Positions 1 to 11,305 of a DNA stretch of 64,000 nt are shown here, piece by piece; position 1 is the first letter of the stretch; every line of letters begins with the position of its first letter. The stretch lies in assembly GCA_030035585.1 (NCBI GenBank), contig CM057463.1, forward strand, positions 136,184,736 to 136,248,735, given 5' to 3'. The position numbers and the translations under genes are program-made. Source of the DNA: Dugong dugon. Lineage: Eukaryota > Chordata > Mammalia > Sirenia > Dugongidae. The notes under the pieces were generated by a model that was not told the origin of the DNA, ran no database searches, and saw nothing but the letters and a program-made list of their open reading frames with translations.

Positions 1-423
1 ATTTTGTAGTGCTTTTTTTGTGGTGCTGACATTTTCTTTGTTCTTCTTACTCTCTTGTGCTGAGTTACTTTTGTTTGTGGATTTCTTTTTTTCATTTCTT
101 ATGTTTTTTGTAGGTTTTGTTTTTGCTGAGACTTTATGTTTCTCCTCTATTTTTATGAGTATGTTTGTTATCTTTCTTTGTTGTTACCATGAATTTTACC
201 CTTATCTTTCTAAGTTTGAAGTCTACCATTACTTGGTATCTCCTTGCCTTCCTCTCCATTAGAAGGTTCTATACCTATGTCATTTATTCCCTCTTTTATT
301 GTTTTGATATTGTTGTCATTTACTGATTAACTGATCTGATTCCCTGTTGTATTTCTTTTGGTTTTGGATCTTCCTTGAGAGTTCATTTACTAGATTGTTA
401 TCTGGCTGGTTTGATCCTGTGTC

Positions 424-1472
424 CTAGATTCTGCCTGTGAGCTGAAGTTGTTTGTCCTCAGATTGAAGAACTCCCTTTAATAATTCTTGTAAGTTTGGTT
501 TGACTTTTACATATTCCCTTAGTTTCTGTTTTTCTGGAAATGACCTAATTTCACCATCAAATCTGAATGAGAGTTTTGCAGGATAGATTATTCTTGGCTG
601 GCAATTTTTTCCTTTCAGGATTTTATATATGTCATCCCATTGCCTTCTTGCCTGCATGGTTTCTGCCGAATAATCTGAGCTTAGTCTTATCATTTCTCCT
701 CTGTATGTGACTTCTTGTTTTTCATGAGCTTCTCTCAGGATTCTCTGTCTGTCTTTCATTTTCGTGAGTGTGGTTATGATATGCCTTGGTGATATTCTTT
801 TGGGGTCTCTTCTATATGGGGTTCGTTGAGCTTCTTGGATGGCTAGCTTTTCATCTTTCATGATATTGGGGAAGTTTTCTGCCAGCAGTTCTTCAATGAT
901 CCTCTCTGTGTTTTCTGTTTTCTCCCCCGTTCTGGAATTCCAATCACTCGAAAATTTTTGCTTTTGATTCTATCCCACATAACTCTCAGGCTCTCTTCAT
1001 TTTTGTTTGTTCTTTTTTCTGAGTTTTCCTCAAACAGAGTTGTATCCAAGTGTTTGTCTTCAATTCCACTGATCTTGTCTTCCACCGTTTCAAATCTGCT
1101 TCTCAGCTCTTCAATGACACCATCCATGTCTGAAATCTTGTCGTTTATCTTTTGGATTTCTAAATGTTGTCTTTGTATAATTTCTAGTTGTGAATTTATT
1201 TTGGCATTTTGTTCCTGCATTATTCTCCTGAATTCTTCCAATTTTTTGTCTGTATTTTCCATGAATTTGTCTGTTTTTTCCTCATTTTTGTCAGCTTTTT
1301 GCCTGGGCTGTTGGAGAATTCTGAGTATTAGAGATCTGAATTCCCTCTCAGGTAGTTCTAGTGCATTTTCTTCCAGAGGAGAGTCATCTGGTGGTTTATT
1401 TTGGACACCTACTGGAACCATCCTGTCCTGTTTTTGTAAATGTGTTGATATTCTCTGCTGTCTTCGGGGATT
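424..1472 (-). pseudogene. L1-A ORF1 (RNA-binding chaperone), start lost and one frameshift
   Basis: ORF1p is the trimeric RNA-binding protein that coats L1 RNA in the retrotransposition particle. Here the upstream frame (858-1619, minus) holds a long Glu/Lys/Gln-rich coiled coil and the start of the RRM ('NFRVIGIPERG'). The downstream frame (424-861) holds the rest of the RRM and the C-terminal domain, with 'SAETMQARRQWDDIYK' and 'PRIIYPAKLSFRFDGEIRSF'. The two frames are separated by a single missing base near 928: L1-B reads 'tctccccctgttctgg' where this copy reads 'tctcccccgttctgg'. The ATG that starts ORF1 in L1-B (29012) and L1-C (46685) reads AAT at 1470-1472. Otherwise the reading frames are open, so this is a fairly young copy. 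Confidence 0.88.
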
Positions 1473-3328
1473 TATGTAGTTATTTTTATCATTTATTGAT
1501 TGTAGATTTCTTTGTTTTGTCCTTTTTTTAAAAAAATTTTGCTCTGTCTGAGAAGGCAGACTGTGTGGTCTTTGTTGTTTGCTTATCTTTGGGTACAATA
1601 CTTTTTGCCCCCTCTCCAATTGGCAGGGTCAGTCACTCAGATATGTATGGCAGTGCAGGTCTAGCTGAAGAGAGTTACTGGGATGGTTTGTTTGTGGCAC
1701 TTACTACAGCCACCAGGGTGGATCGGTAATCAGTGCTGGGCAGGTTCCAGTAGGCCATGCCTGTGCTGCTTGGTGGTGTTATGTTAAGCGCATGGTGCAG
1801 GTAGGCAGGATGTAGCAGGGAGATTGTTGTGTGTGGAGTTAAGATGGATATGGGACAGAGGAGAGAGGAACAGGAGCCAAAAACATACAAACAAACAAAA
1901 AAGAATGCTAGGGGAGCTTGCCATTGGAGTAGAGAGATGAGAGACTATGAAATGGAGAAAAACAGAAAGGGGAAGAGGAAGAAAAGAAAAGAATGAATAA
2001 ATAAAAATCGGAAAGTTTAAAGAAACTCAAAGTCCCAGGGATCCCACCAGTGCAGCTATGAGGTCTGAGGAAGTCTCTCTAAGGTATTGGAGTACAATCT
2101 GGCTAGAAGGCATAGAGGTATACAACGCCAGGTATTCAGGGAACAGAAAGAGAAAGAAGATATAGAGAGATGAGAAACTGAGTAATGAAGAAAGACAAAG
2201 AGGAAAAAGAGGGAAAAGAAAACAAAACAAATTAAAAAAAGAAAAAAACAGTGAAAAAAGAAATGCCATCAGGAATCCCTCTGCACATCTGTGCAAGCCG
2301 AGGGGGTAGTCTCTTTGCCACGCAGCACTGCCTGCCCAGAAAGGGCTCCCAACTCAAGAAAAGGAAAAGAAAACAAAGAAACAATTCAAAACAAACAAAT
2401 GAACAAAAGCCCCGGGATCCCACCAACGTGGCTGCCCAGACCAGGAAGCAGCTCCACACTTGAACGGAGCTCCACAGCCCTTCAGGAAGAAGCAAAGATG
2501 GCACACGGAGCCATGTATTTGAGCGAAAGGAAGGGGAGGTGGTGAGAGGTAAGGAAGAAATCAAAACAAGCAGAGAAAAAAAGCAACACCCGCAACTAAC
2601 AAATGGCACTCAGAGAGCCAGCCAGTGTTTCTTGGACAAGAGACTGTGTCCGTGGGAAGCAGAGGGGGCCGAGTGTGGGTAAAGAAGTGTAGTGAGTGGG
2701 AAAGCATATATCACAAATTACCAGAGCTCTGCAGCCCCTCTGGAAGAAGCAAAGATGGTGCACGGAGGCAGGTATTTGAATGAAAGGTGGGGGAGGTGGT
2801 GAGAGTTAAGGAAGAAATCAAAAGAAGTGGAAAAAAGCAACACCAGCAGCCAACAAATGGTACTCAGAGAGCTGGCCCGTTTGGGTGTGTGGAATCCAAG
2901 CAGCCGGTGTTTCCCAGACAAGAGACTGTGGCCGCGGGAAGCAGAGGAGGCTGAGTGGGGGTGAAGAAAGGTGGGGGGTGGGAAAGCGTATATGACAAAT
3001 TACTGGTTGTTTTGCCTCCCACTGGAAGCTCTGTGAAGCTGCTTTCTCATACCCCGTTTGCTGGTTTCAGATAGGAGTCCAAGATGGCAGATCCGTGCTG
3101 CGTTAGCTGGTAGGGGAACTCTGCATGAATCTCTCCTCGCTCTCCGTTCTCTGTCAGTTTTCTCACTCCATTTGGTGCTTGGGTGAGTTCTTTATCTCTT
3201 CATTTGATGTTTTAGGGTTTCAGGATTGTTGTTTTCTCTGTCAGTTTAGTTTTTCAGATCTTTGCTCTGGAGGGACGGCGTGCTGCTTCTGCCTAGAGCG
3301 CTATTTTGCTGGAAGTCCTGGATCTTTT
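1473..3328 (-). promoter_or_regulatory. L1-A 5' UTR with tandem promoter units
   Basis: Region upstream of ORF1 on the minus strand, where L1 elements carry their internal RNA polymerase II promoter. Much richer in G+C and purines (on the plus strand) than the flanks. It contains two head-to-tail units, 2467-2723 and 2724-3004, both opening with 'gagctc' and then 'gaagaagcaaagatgg', and both closing with a 'gggaaagc.tatat' block. L1-B has only one such unit. Short ORFs in this stretch look incidental. Confidence 0.8.
2467..3004 (-). repeat. Two-copy tandem repeat in L1-A 5' UTR
   Basis: Unit 1 spans 2467-2723 and unit 2 spans 2724-3004, a period of about 257 bp. Both contain in the same order 'gaagaagcaaagatgg', 'ggggaggtggtgagag', 'aaggaagaaatcaaaa', 'gcaacacc', 'caagagactgtg' and 'gggaaagc'. 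Unit 2 carries a roughly 25-bp segment around 2880-2905 that unit 1 lacks. The arrangement resembles the monomer arrays of rodent L1 promoters, but with only two units. Confidence 0.85.
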
Positions 3329-4077
3329 TTTTGATAGAAAATATTTTTAAATAAAATCTTTAAGATGGTTTTGATTACCTTTTGTAGATGTGCAATATCA
3401 CATATCATGTTGATAATTGTTGCTAAATTACAGAACTTGATATGTGTCATTAGTAGAAAGAAGAAACTGATCTTTAAGCTTCTTTTTTATTATTTTTGTC
3501 TTAAAAAATTATCTGCTTTTGAAAAACATGTTGCATTTCCTCTTTTCATATGGTATTAAAATTACTGAAAATCTGAAAGCTATCAGACAAGTTTGCCTGT
3601 CCATGTAACAACTTTTAAAGTTTGAACCAAACTGGTTTCATATATGCTAGATGCACCTAAAATATGTTATGCAATTCAAACTTTGTAACAGAATTATTTT
3701 AAGTGATAAGGATTGTACCTTACCATGTAATAAAAAAAAAAAAAAGATTATCAGCTTCCATATTATCACATACTAAACAAAGCAATCTTATTTTGATACA
3801 TTAACCATTTATTATTTCACTAAATGTAAGTTTTACTATATTATCAGCTATGCTGTTTTACTCAGTTGATTTATTTTAAAGCAATGCCTTTTGATGAAAG
3901 AAAGCACTGAGCAAATTCATATTGAGGAGTAAGCTCCACAATGGTTTCCTGATATTCTGAAAAATTCAGTCTATTTATTACTAAATTAAAGATACATTTT
4001 TATTTTCTCATTTTTTTTTTTTAGTACATTTATTTAACAGAAAAACTATGGCCATTCTTTTATATGTCTATAGTTTA
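3329..4077. other. AT-rich sequence, nothing recognised
   Basis: About 750 bp of AT-rich DNA with A- and T-runs (3731-3745, 4010-4021). No reading frame with a recognisable protein and no repeat I can name. Confidence 0.6.
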
Positions 4078-4415
4078 TATGGGGCAGTGGTGGTTCAGTG
4101 GTGGAATTCTGGTCTTTCTTGTGGAAGACCTGGTTTTGATTCCCGTGTACCTCATGTGCAGCCACCACCCATCTGTCAGCAGAGGCTTGCTTGTGGCTAT
4201 GATGCTGAATAGTTTTCAGTGGAGCTTCCAGACTAAGACTAACTAGAAAGAAAGGTATGGTGATCTACTTGTGATAATCAGCCAAATGTAAGTCCTATTT
4301 CCAACTGATCACAGGATGATGCAGGACTGGCCAAGGTTTCCTTCTGTTGTGCATGGGGTCACTATGAGTTGGGGGCTCACTCTATGGCTGCTAACAACAA
4401 CACAGTTCAGACAGG
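4078..4415 (+). mobile_element. AfroSINE, composite type with tRNA-Gly-like head
   Basis: The first about 70 bp resemble a tRNA-Gly gene. An A-box-like 'tggttcagtggtggaattct' is followed by a B-box-like 'ggttttgattcccg', the usual internal RNA polymerase III promoter of a SINE. The middle (about 4150-4290) matches the RTE-derived body seen also at 57172-57345 ('gcttccaga', 'aactagaaagaaagg'). The end ('gtcactatgagttggggg', then 'ctgctaacaacaacac') is the RTE-type 3' tail. This is a short non-autonomous element thought to be moved by RTE LINE machinery. Confidence 0.85.
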
Positions 4416-4439
4416 ACTTTAACTACAGAATGATCTATG

Positions 4440-4652
4440 CTGTTTTTGCTAGTCACCACTGAGTCAATTCTGACTTATGGCAACCTTACATATGTCAGAG
4501 GAGAACTGTGCTCCATAGGGTTTTCAAGGATGCGGCCTTTTGGAAGCAGATCTCCAGGCCTGCCATCCAAAGTGCCTCTGGATGGGTTTGAACCACCAGC
4601 CTTTCTGCTAGTAGTCAAGCATTTAACCATTTGTGCCACTCAGGGACTCCTA
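4440..4652 (-). mobile_element. AfroSINE, minus strand
   Basis: Begins with the reverse of the SINE tail ('gagtcaattctgac') and ends with the reverse of the head ('caagcatttaaccatttg', 'actcagggactcc'). It is the longer variant with the extra middle segment ('ggatgcggccttttggaagc'). An incidental open frame crosses it and is not a gene. Confidence 0.87.
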
Positions 4653-4816
4653 GTATGATCTATAAAGCTTAAAAATTGAAATCCATTATCCCTCTATAGT
4701 TTTTTATACATATATATATACACACAATATATATATTTATAAATTGTCATCATTTGATGCTTATAATTTATGTTGGACAATATTTTAAAATGATGGCTAT
4801 CAGTACTTAATTACAC
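4653..4816. repeat. AT-rich / TA-CA microsatellite stretch
   Basis: Contains an impure (TA)n(CA)n block near 4707-4740 within AT-rich DNA. No gene or named repeat is visible. Confidence 0.5.
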
Positions 4817-5034
4817 ACCGTATTTTTACAGAAATAACGTGAGCCTTCTAAGTTTGTTTGCCAACCGTGCCCTCTATCTCAAGGTATTTTCATAAGCACT
4901 GCTATGCCAATTTTTTTTTTACATGTTGCTGTAAAAAAAATTAGCATAGCGTGCTTACAAAAGTACTTCACAAGGGGAGGGTGTGATTGGCAAACAAACA
5001 TCGAAGGCATGCATTATTTGCTTAAAAACATGGT
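4817..5034. mobile_element. Long palindromic element, MITE-like
   Basis: Two arms of about 100 bp (4817-4920 and 4932-5034) are reverse complements with scattered mismatches, joined by an 11-bp loop 'acatgttgctg'. Shared blocks are 'gccttc', 'gtttgtttgccaa', 'accctc', 'taagcac', 'gctatgc' and an A/T run at the apex. A near-complete palindrome of this size fits a miniature inverted-repeat DNA transposon. I cannot name the family and see no convincing target-site duplication. Confidence 0.7.
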
Positions 5035-6639
5035 AATTTCTAAGTCAAAAATATTTCAAGTACTGTAGATTTTCATGAGTTATTCAATATTGTTGAAAAG
5101 CAATAATTTCAATTTTAAGATATGCTTTTTGTTACAAATTATGCATACTTAATTTTGTGTATATATGCATGTCTGTGTGCACCTATGTACAAATATAATT
5201 TCCCTGGCATATAATTTATTCCACCTCTTATAAATGTTTTATGCCACCTATTATTGTAATTGAACTTTCAATGCATTAGTTTTTAAAACTTTCTCAAGCG
5301 TCAAAAGTCATTTAAAGTGGATTATAATAAAAAGGGACATGTTATCTTCTAGTGGTCAAAACCTAATATTCCCTCTGTTTCATTTCTCAATAAGTAACTC
5401 TCAGAGTTGATGTTAAGCATCTTTACCGGTAGTTTTATGTTTTTGACCTTTAGAAGAACATTGAATCAAAACAATGACAGAAAACAATTTGAGATATTCA
5501 AAGCACTTAAACATCTCAAAATTTAATTACTTAATCCAAAATTAATCACTTTAACAATTCAAAAGTAAATTCAGTCAATATATTGAGAAGATTTTATATT
5601 TGTGGGAATAACTTTGAAAAAGAAATATTTAAACAATATACTATCAAGGTAAGATATAGCTGCTATATGCTACTGTGCAACTAATCTCTCTCAGCAGGTC
5701 AGCATTTCAACCTATCACAAAATGTATACTAGAGAGCTTTCACATACTTATGGACTTTAAAAAAAAAAAATCTCTCCTTCTCTTTGTTTTTCCAGGTGGC
5801 ATATCCAACTTATGAATAGTCGATAATCACCTTGCATAAGTTATTTCCTAGATGAGTTAGTCTGATATAGAAATAAGAATTAGCATTACTTTCTTTCTCT
5901 CTTTCAGTTCTCATCCTCTTCAGACTCTTTTTAATCCAATTTCAAAGAACAATTCTCTATTATAATTGGATTTTCATTTTATATGCAGACTGTTAGATAG
6001 CATTGTTTTAAGACTAGGGGTATTTTGAAATGTATAGAGATAGGAAATAAGTATTTCAGCCTAGAAAAAGAACTCAGAAAAAATTATTATAGTGTGGTTT
6101 AATGTGTCAGGACAAAGTGATCTCTTTAAACTATTTTCCTCTCTCAGGTAATATAAAATACAAAAAAATATTAGAGGAAAAAAAATGCTTTGATAAAATT
6201 GAAGTTCTGATGAATTCTTCCAAGTTTTCCTGGGAAAAAATCCTCCAAATTCTCTGTAATTTTTCTCCCTTACTTAATCTTTTCTTAGAGGGAGAAAAGA
6301 TGTGCATCACTAAGAATTTTGTAACACAATATGTAATAAGTCTATATGCAAGGCTTCATTAAGTTTGTTTTTTAAAGGGGCATTATTAAGGAAAACTTGT
6401 AAGAAAAAATATGGGGAATTATATTTTTATCTCTCTCACAAGATGAAAGAAATACTGAAGTTTTCACTATTTTTTTAAGCACAATTTTGGGCTAAATAGA
6501 TAGTAATAAATGAAACTATCATAGTCTATTGGGAGAGAGAGCCATATTTTTTAAAATTTGGCAACATTTTGGAACAGTATAATTAGGACATCAGAAGGAC
6601 CCAAACATAAATTGATAGTAGTTGAGTGAAAGATGTTAT
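5035..6639. other. AT-rich unique sequence, nothing recognised
   Basis: No recognisable repeat. The longest frame (6102-6362, plus) is low-complexity Lys/Asn/Ile-rich translation of AT-rich DNA with no domain. Confidence 0.6.
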
Positions 6640-6960
6640 TTCAGTTCAAACACCACGTCCTCAAAATGGCCATCCTTGGCCACCAGCTTACATAAAACTA
6701 ACTGTACCCCACATTAATCCATCCCCAGTCACTCTCCAATTCATTGCCTTTTTGTTCTCTTTATAGATCTTAGCGCTGGCTAAAATGACCATGTTTATCT
6801 CTTTGTTTACTTGTTTATTGTCTCTCACTACTAGAGATTAAGCTTCATAGGATATGGAGTTTGTTTGTGTAATCCATCACTATATACTCAGTATTTATGA
6901 TAGTGCCTGGCACATAAAAGTACACCCGGTTTATTTCCTCAGGAAATGAGTGATTCTCAT
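6640..6960 (+). mobile_element. L2 LINE 3' end
   Basis: Matches the general pattern of ancient mammalian L2 3' ends: 'ccccagtcactctccaatt', then 'ctttgtttacttgtttattg', then 'actagagattaagcttcat', then 'tagtgcctggcacataaaa'. Diverged and non-coding. Confidence 0.75.
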
Positions 6961-7064
6961 GATTAACGGTGGTGTGTACTATACAAGGGATATATAGATC
7001 ATATATATATATATGCATATTTTGTATATTGAGAAGATGTAGTCGTTTGAAACTACAGTAAAGC

Positions 7065-7335
7065 ATCAGAAACTCAATCTTGAGCCTGGTTACTTAAGTT
7101 TGACTCATGATTGTGACACTGATTGGTTGTGTGATTTTGGGCAAGTAATCGATTTCTCAGTGCCTCAGTTTCCTCCGTTGTAGAATGTGGCTAATAATAA
7201 TATCTGCATCATAGGATCATTAAGGCAATAAAATTGGTTAATACATTTAAATCCTTGAAAAATGACTGAGCTATAGTATGTAGTCAATATACAGTAGCTA
7301 CTATAATATGTACAGCTATTATTAGTATTTGTGTT
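7065..7335 (+). mobile_element. MIR SINE
   Basis: Contains the conserved MIR core in order: 'ttgtgtgattttgggcaagt', 'cagtgcctcagtttcctcc', 'aatgtggctaataataata', and a later 'ggttaatacatttaaa'. An old mammalian-wide SINE. Confidence 0.9.
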
Positions 7336-7899
7336 AGCGTTAGTAATATTGCATTGTCTCAGCATATATTTCTTGCATTAAAGGGATGATGCCACTATAT
7401 TCATATTAAAAGACTTATTCAGTCCAAAAAATTGCAGTCTATTCATTTGCACTTAGATGTTGGTAGGTTACAGGTTTCCATCTGAGCGCTTCTCTCTGGC
7501 CATATTAGATCTTCTTGCTTATGCTATAATAACAACAACACAACAACAACATTTCTAGACATCACCCTTCTATGGCTATAGACTTTAATGCTGGATAAAC
7601 GCAACAATCCCTATCTCCATATTGAGTCATGTTTGAGATTATGGTCACCAGTCAAGACTTTCTTATATGCTAGTTCTTTAGTAATGGAGCTTAAATATAT
7701 TTTAATATATTAGGGAATATTCCATATATAATGAAAGTTTTTGTAAATAATGTAAAGGAAATACTTGTGCAAACCCAGCTTAAAAAGTAGAGTACTTCCA
7801 ACAGTATGAAACTTTTCTGTGTATACCCTGCATTCATCCGTAAATATGAATTATTATGTGCCAGGAATTGCTGTCAGTTATCAGGACACAGCCTTGAAT
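7336..7899. other. Unique sequence with a short (AAC)n tract
   Basis: A run of 'aac' units lies at about 7530-7551. Otherwise nothing recognised. Confidence 0.5.
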
Positions 7900-8145
7900 A
7901 AGGGTCTGCTCAAATGTCAGACACCTACCCTTACCAAAGTACCTGAAATGGAATCATTTCCCATCCATTACTTTACCATTCATTTTGCCTAATATTTATT
8001 CACAGTCACTGTAACTTCCAGAAACTAAAACATAATATTTATGATTATTATTTTTCATTCACTTTTATTTCTAAGCCCCACTCTAAACTCTGTGAAGGCA
8101 AGGATTTGTGCTGTTTTATTCCATTGTGTCCCTCCAAAGCTTGTT
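7900..8145 (+). mobile_element. Probable L2 fragment
   Basis: 'ctgctcaaatgtcagacac' and later 'ctctgtgaaggcaaggattt' with 'tgtgtccctcc' follow the order of L2 3' end landmarks. Highly diverged. Confidence 0.5.
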
Positions 8146-10130
8146 TTAACTTAAAGCAAATTGTTTTAAGTCATTTAGAAATGATACTAAAATTATAACC
8201 AGATATTGTTGATTGGGATAGAAAAATCACTTCATTAACAATTTAGATATGTAATAATACAGACTAAAGGACATCTATTAGAAAGAAAAATATTTGTGTA
8301 TTTAATTAAAATGTCTAGAAATAAAAATCATAATGATAAAATTTAATTGAGATTATATTAAAGTGTACTCTAATGTATTTTTGTTTCAAAATATATAGTG
8401 TAGATTTGATGTTTAAAGGAAAAATAATTATAATTTCATTTATAGACTGCATAATGTAAGGAATTAATGCCTATATAATTAATCATTTTCTAGAGAAAAA
8501 TCAAGAGCAGATTTGAGGATGCAATGCATTTTAAGACATTAAGATTCAGAATGAAAAGTTCTCAGAATAATAAACATCATGATAATAATGATAAAGTTAC
8601 TAAAAGAAGCTTGAAATATATGGGTACATTCATTACAATTAAAAAATATATTTTGACAACTTAGAATTGCTATAAATATTGACATGACTATTCATCCTAA
8701 AATGATTTCCACATATTGAGCTGTGCAATAATTGAACCACTAGCCTTTTCTTAAAGCAATTCTATTTCAACATCTATGTATTCCTGAAATATTTTCCATG
8801 GACACCATTTTTTTACTACTGTCTATTTTAGATGAGAAATATTGAGTAATCTCACTCATCTTAGATCAGTAAGAAAGAGAAGGGAATACTTCACCCAAGA
8901 ATAATTTTAGTTCATTTTTGATGCTAAAATAACAAAATGTATACATCATATTCATATATAACTCATGGAATCATATACCAAAATTTTTCTTCTATGTTTT
9001 TATATATTTTTTCCCATGGAAATATTGTAGATAAGTGTAATTGAGGCCTTTAATAACAAAGCTTAGTTTCAGATCATAATATTCCTTATGCTAAAATATA
9101 TGGTATTTTAAAAGCACAATATGTTCTTTTTCAAGCAGCACTGTGTGTTTGTTAGTTATTCCTGTTATAGAAAGATCTTTAAATTTTAAAGTATTAGTCT
9201 CACACCTTTCAGAAATAAGTCTTGTTACAATAGCATCTATTAGTGTATCATGAGACAGTGGCTTCTAAGATGGGCTGCACAAAACCCAGAGATGTAGAAT
9301 TCAGTTCAGCATTGAGTGTAACACTAAAAATATATTCTTATTAAACCTCTAAATCATTTATTCTTATTCTTATTTATTTTAACTTGTGCTCAGTGAAGAG
9401 TTTCATAACTTTTTAGACAATGCCTTAAATAATTATCATAAAGAAACTGCAAAGTAGGACCAATTGTTCTTTGAAATGATAGATTCTTCTTATTGGATTG
9501 TATCTGCGTTCAGAGTTTAAAGCTCTAAGATGGGATATTTGCTATACTTCTTCATTTCTGCATACAAATTTGGAACATTTAAATCTGTTTAATTATTCTT
9601 CTTTGCAAGCTTTCAGACCTGGATGGAGAAACAAAACAAAACGGATTGACTTTGGAAATGTAAAGATATTAATGATTTTAATTAAAATATCTTGCAAACC
9701 TTGTCAAGTTATTTATACATACTCTTCACATTATTATTATTATAAAATCCTACAAATAAAAATCTTCCTATCTTTTAAATTATAGATACTAATTCCAAAA
9801 CCACTTTCCAAAGTTAGACTACTCACCTACAAACATGAAATAATGAAAATGTTTATAAAGAAATTAGAAGATTAAAAAATCTATATGGACATTACTTGTT
9901 TAAGGCATTAGACGAAGTTAGTGAAGTAGAAATATTAGAAGTATATTTCATATGACAAAGTCTGTGAAAACACAAAGGAAGAGTGATTATGAATATAAAT
10001 ACTTAAAGCTGGGATAAGTTTTTTTTAAGATAAAAAAAAAAAAATCCTTGCAATCTAGATAATAGTTTTACCTGTAAAACCCCTATGGCTGTGTTCTTTA
10101 CAGATAGTCATTTAGCCCTGTGAGTAAATC
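8146..10130. other. AT-rich unique sequence, nothing recognised
   Basis: About 2 kb of AT-rich DNA. The frame at 9498-9785 (plus) has no domain, no splice context I trust and low-complexity Tyr/Ile/Lys content. I see no named repeat. Confidence 0.6.
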
Positions 10131-10290
10131 AAAGCAAATCAAACCCACTGCCATCGAGTCAGTCCTGACTCAAAGCAACCCCATAGAGTTTCCAAGGCTG
10201 CAAATCTTTAAAGAAGCAGACTGCCACATTTTTCTCCCGTGGAGCCACTGATGCTTTCAAACCACTGACAGGTGTGTTCCAAAGTTCCAT
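10131..10290 (-). mobile_element. AfroSINE fragment, minus strand
   Basis: 'cactgccatcgagtcagtcc' and 'ccatagagtttccaaggctg' are the reversed SINE tail and middle. The head end is degraded after 'tctcccgtggagccactg'. Confidence 0.8.
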
Positions 10291-10835
10291 GTATATGTCA
10301 CATGTTAGGATCTCTATAATTTCCCACAGAAACTATCAGTTTGCTATCAGCGAGAAAAACTTACTTAACAATGGATCAGAGATACCGTTAATCTGTGAAA
10401 GAGAATTTGAATAATCTATTGTTTCAAGTGCACATTACCTTAAAAACCATCATTTATTACACAGGTTTTATAATTCATCTTATTCAAAAGAACAAATTTT
10501 AATGCTACTCTGCCTCTTTCATTTTCTAAAGCTAGACAAACTTCTGAAAAATGCCTCAGAAAACGGAAGACTTCAGAAATTAAGAGTAAGAATCTATAGG
10601 TAACCGGTTTTATTATCCTGTTGGTACTCTCATTAAAAATTTAAATAAATATTTAACAAACATAAAAAATCATGTGAGAGTGGATTATTTTACAGAGGCA
10701 ATTGCCTGTGAAGCACATCTCATGAGGTGTTTAAGCCCACATACTTCATTCCTGTAATGAATCCCAAGCTAAAATAGAACATGCCATAACTGAATCGCTT
10801 TTTCTCTGTGTCTTTTTCCCCCATATATATAATGC
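10291..10835. other. Unique sequence, nothing recognised
   Basis: AT-rich, with no coding signal and no repeat I can name. Confidence 0.5.
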
Positions 10836-11035
10836 TTACTTACATATTTCTGCCTTTTCAAATCTCATCTCATGATTCCCCTGAGTGTTCCCTCCTTTAA
10901 GAAGCCCTTTGCCACACCCACTTCAGGAAGTAGGAATTTCCCCCTTTAGAACATCATATACATTTGTGCTTCCACTATTCATTCATCCATCATAATCTCT
11001 CCTATACCATAATTGGTTTTGTACTTACTTAACCA
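10836..11035 (+). mobile_element. Possible L2-like relic
   Basis: 'ccctttgccacacccacttc' followed by 'atcatatacatttgtgcttc' recalls the L2 3' region. Weak, and could be unique sequence. Confidence 0.4.
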
Positions 11036-11085
11036 TCACTACTATGAATCAGAATCGACTTAATGGCAATGGGTTTCGTTTACAC
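11036..11085 (+). mobile_element. AfroSINE 3' end fragment
   Basis: 'actatgaatcagaatcgact' and 'atggcaatgggttt' are the SINE tail without a body. It lies just upstream of a second, longer SINE. Confidence 0.65.
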
Positions 11086-11099
11086 CTAATTTAAAGAGC

Positions 11100-11305
11100 T
11101 ATGGGAAGGAACTGGTTAAGCAATTGGCTGCTAACTGAAAGGTTGGCCATGTAAACCCACTTGCAGCTCAGTGGGAGAAAGACCTGGAGATCTACCCCTG
11201 TAAAGATTATAGCATAGGAAATAATATGGGGCAGTTCTAATCTGTTTTATGGTTGCTATTTATCAGAATCAACTGGGCAGTGTTTAACAATGACAACAAC
11301 ACCAC
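11100..11305 (+). mobile_element. AfroSINE
   Basis: Diverged plus-strand copy of the long variant: 'ggctgctaactgaaaggttg', 'gtgggagaaagacctggaga', 'ggggcagttct' and an 'acaatgacaacaacacc' tail. Confidence 0.8.

Larger units (their letters stand above)
1..3328 (-). mobile_element. L1-A: 5' half of an L1 LINE
   Basis: Minus-strand L1 running off the left edge of the window. Position 1 corresponds to about 27520 in L1-B, the start of ORF2, so ORF2 lies outside. What remains is the inter-ORF spacer (1-423), ORF1 (424-1472) and a long 5' UTR (about 1473-3328). ORF1 and the proximal 5' UTR match L1-B (27981-30408) closely by eye, so the two belong to one subfamily. The 5' UTR here extends about 250 bp further upstream than L1-B, past the shared 'caagatggcagatcc' motif. 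The right boundary is placed where the sequence turns AT-rich. The other flank is not in the window, so no target duplication can be tested. Confidence 0.93.

Noticed and set aside
958-1479. 173-codon plus-strand open frame rich in Ser/Leu/Phe
   Set aside because: It is the antisense of the Lys/Glu-rich coiled coil of L1-A ORF1; the complement of such sequence is commonly open and hydrophobic.
2232-2609. 125-codon minus-strand frame rich in Phe, Ser and Leu
   Set aside because: Lies in the L1-A 5' UTR and is driven by purine/pyrimidine strand bias.
4080-4150. tRNA-Gly gene
   Set aside because: The acceptor stem does not close and the sequence continues into an AfroSINE body, so it is a SINE head, not a tRNA gene.
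7531-7551. Direct repeat of AAC units considered as a CRISPR-like or SINE tail array
   Set aside because: Only a short microsatellite with no spacers; possibly the tail of a lost RTE/SINE, but no body is visible.
9498-9785. 95-codon frame in unique AT-rich DNA
   Set aside because: Composition is simple AT-rich (Tyr, Ile, Lys, Ser), no domain, no splice or promoter signal that I trust.
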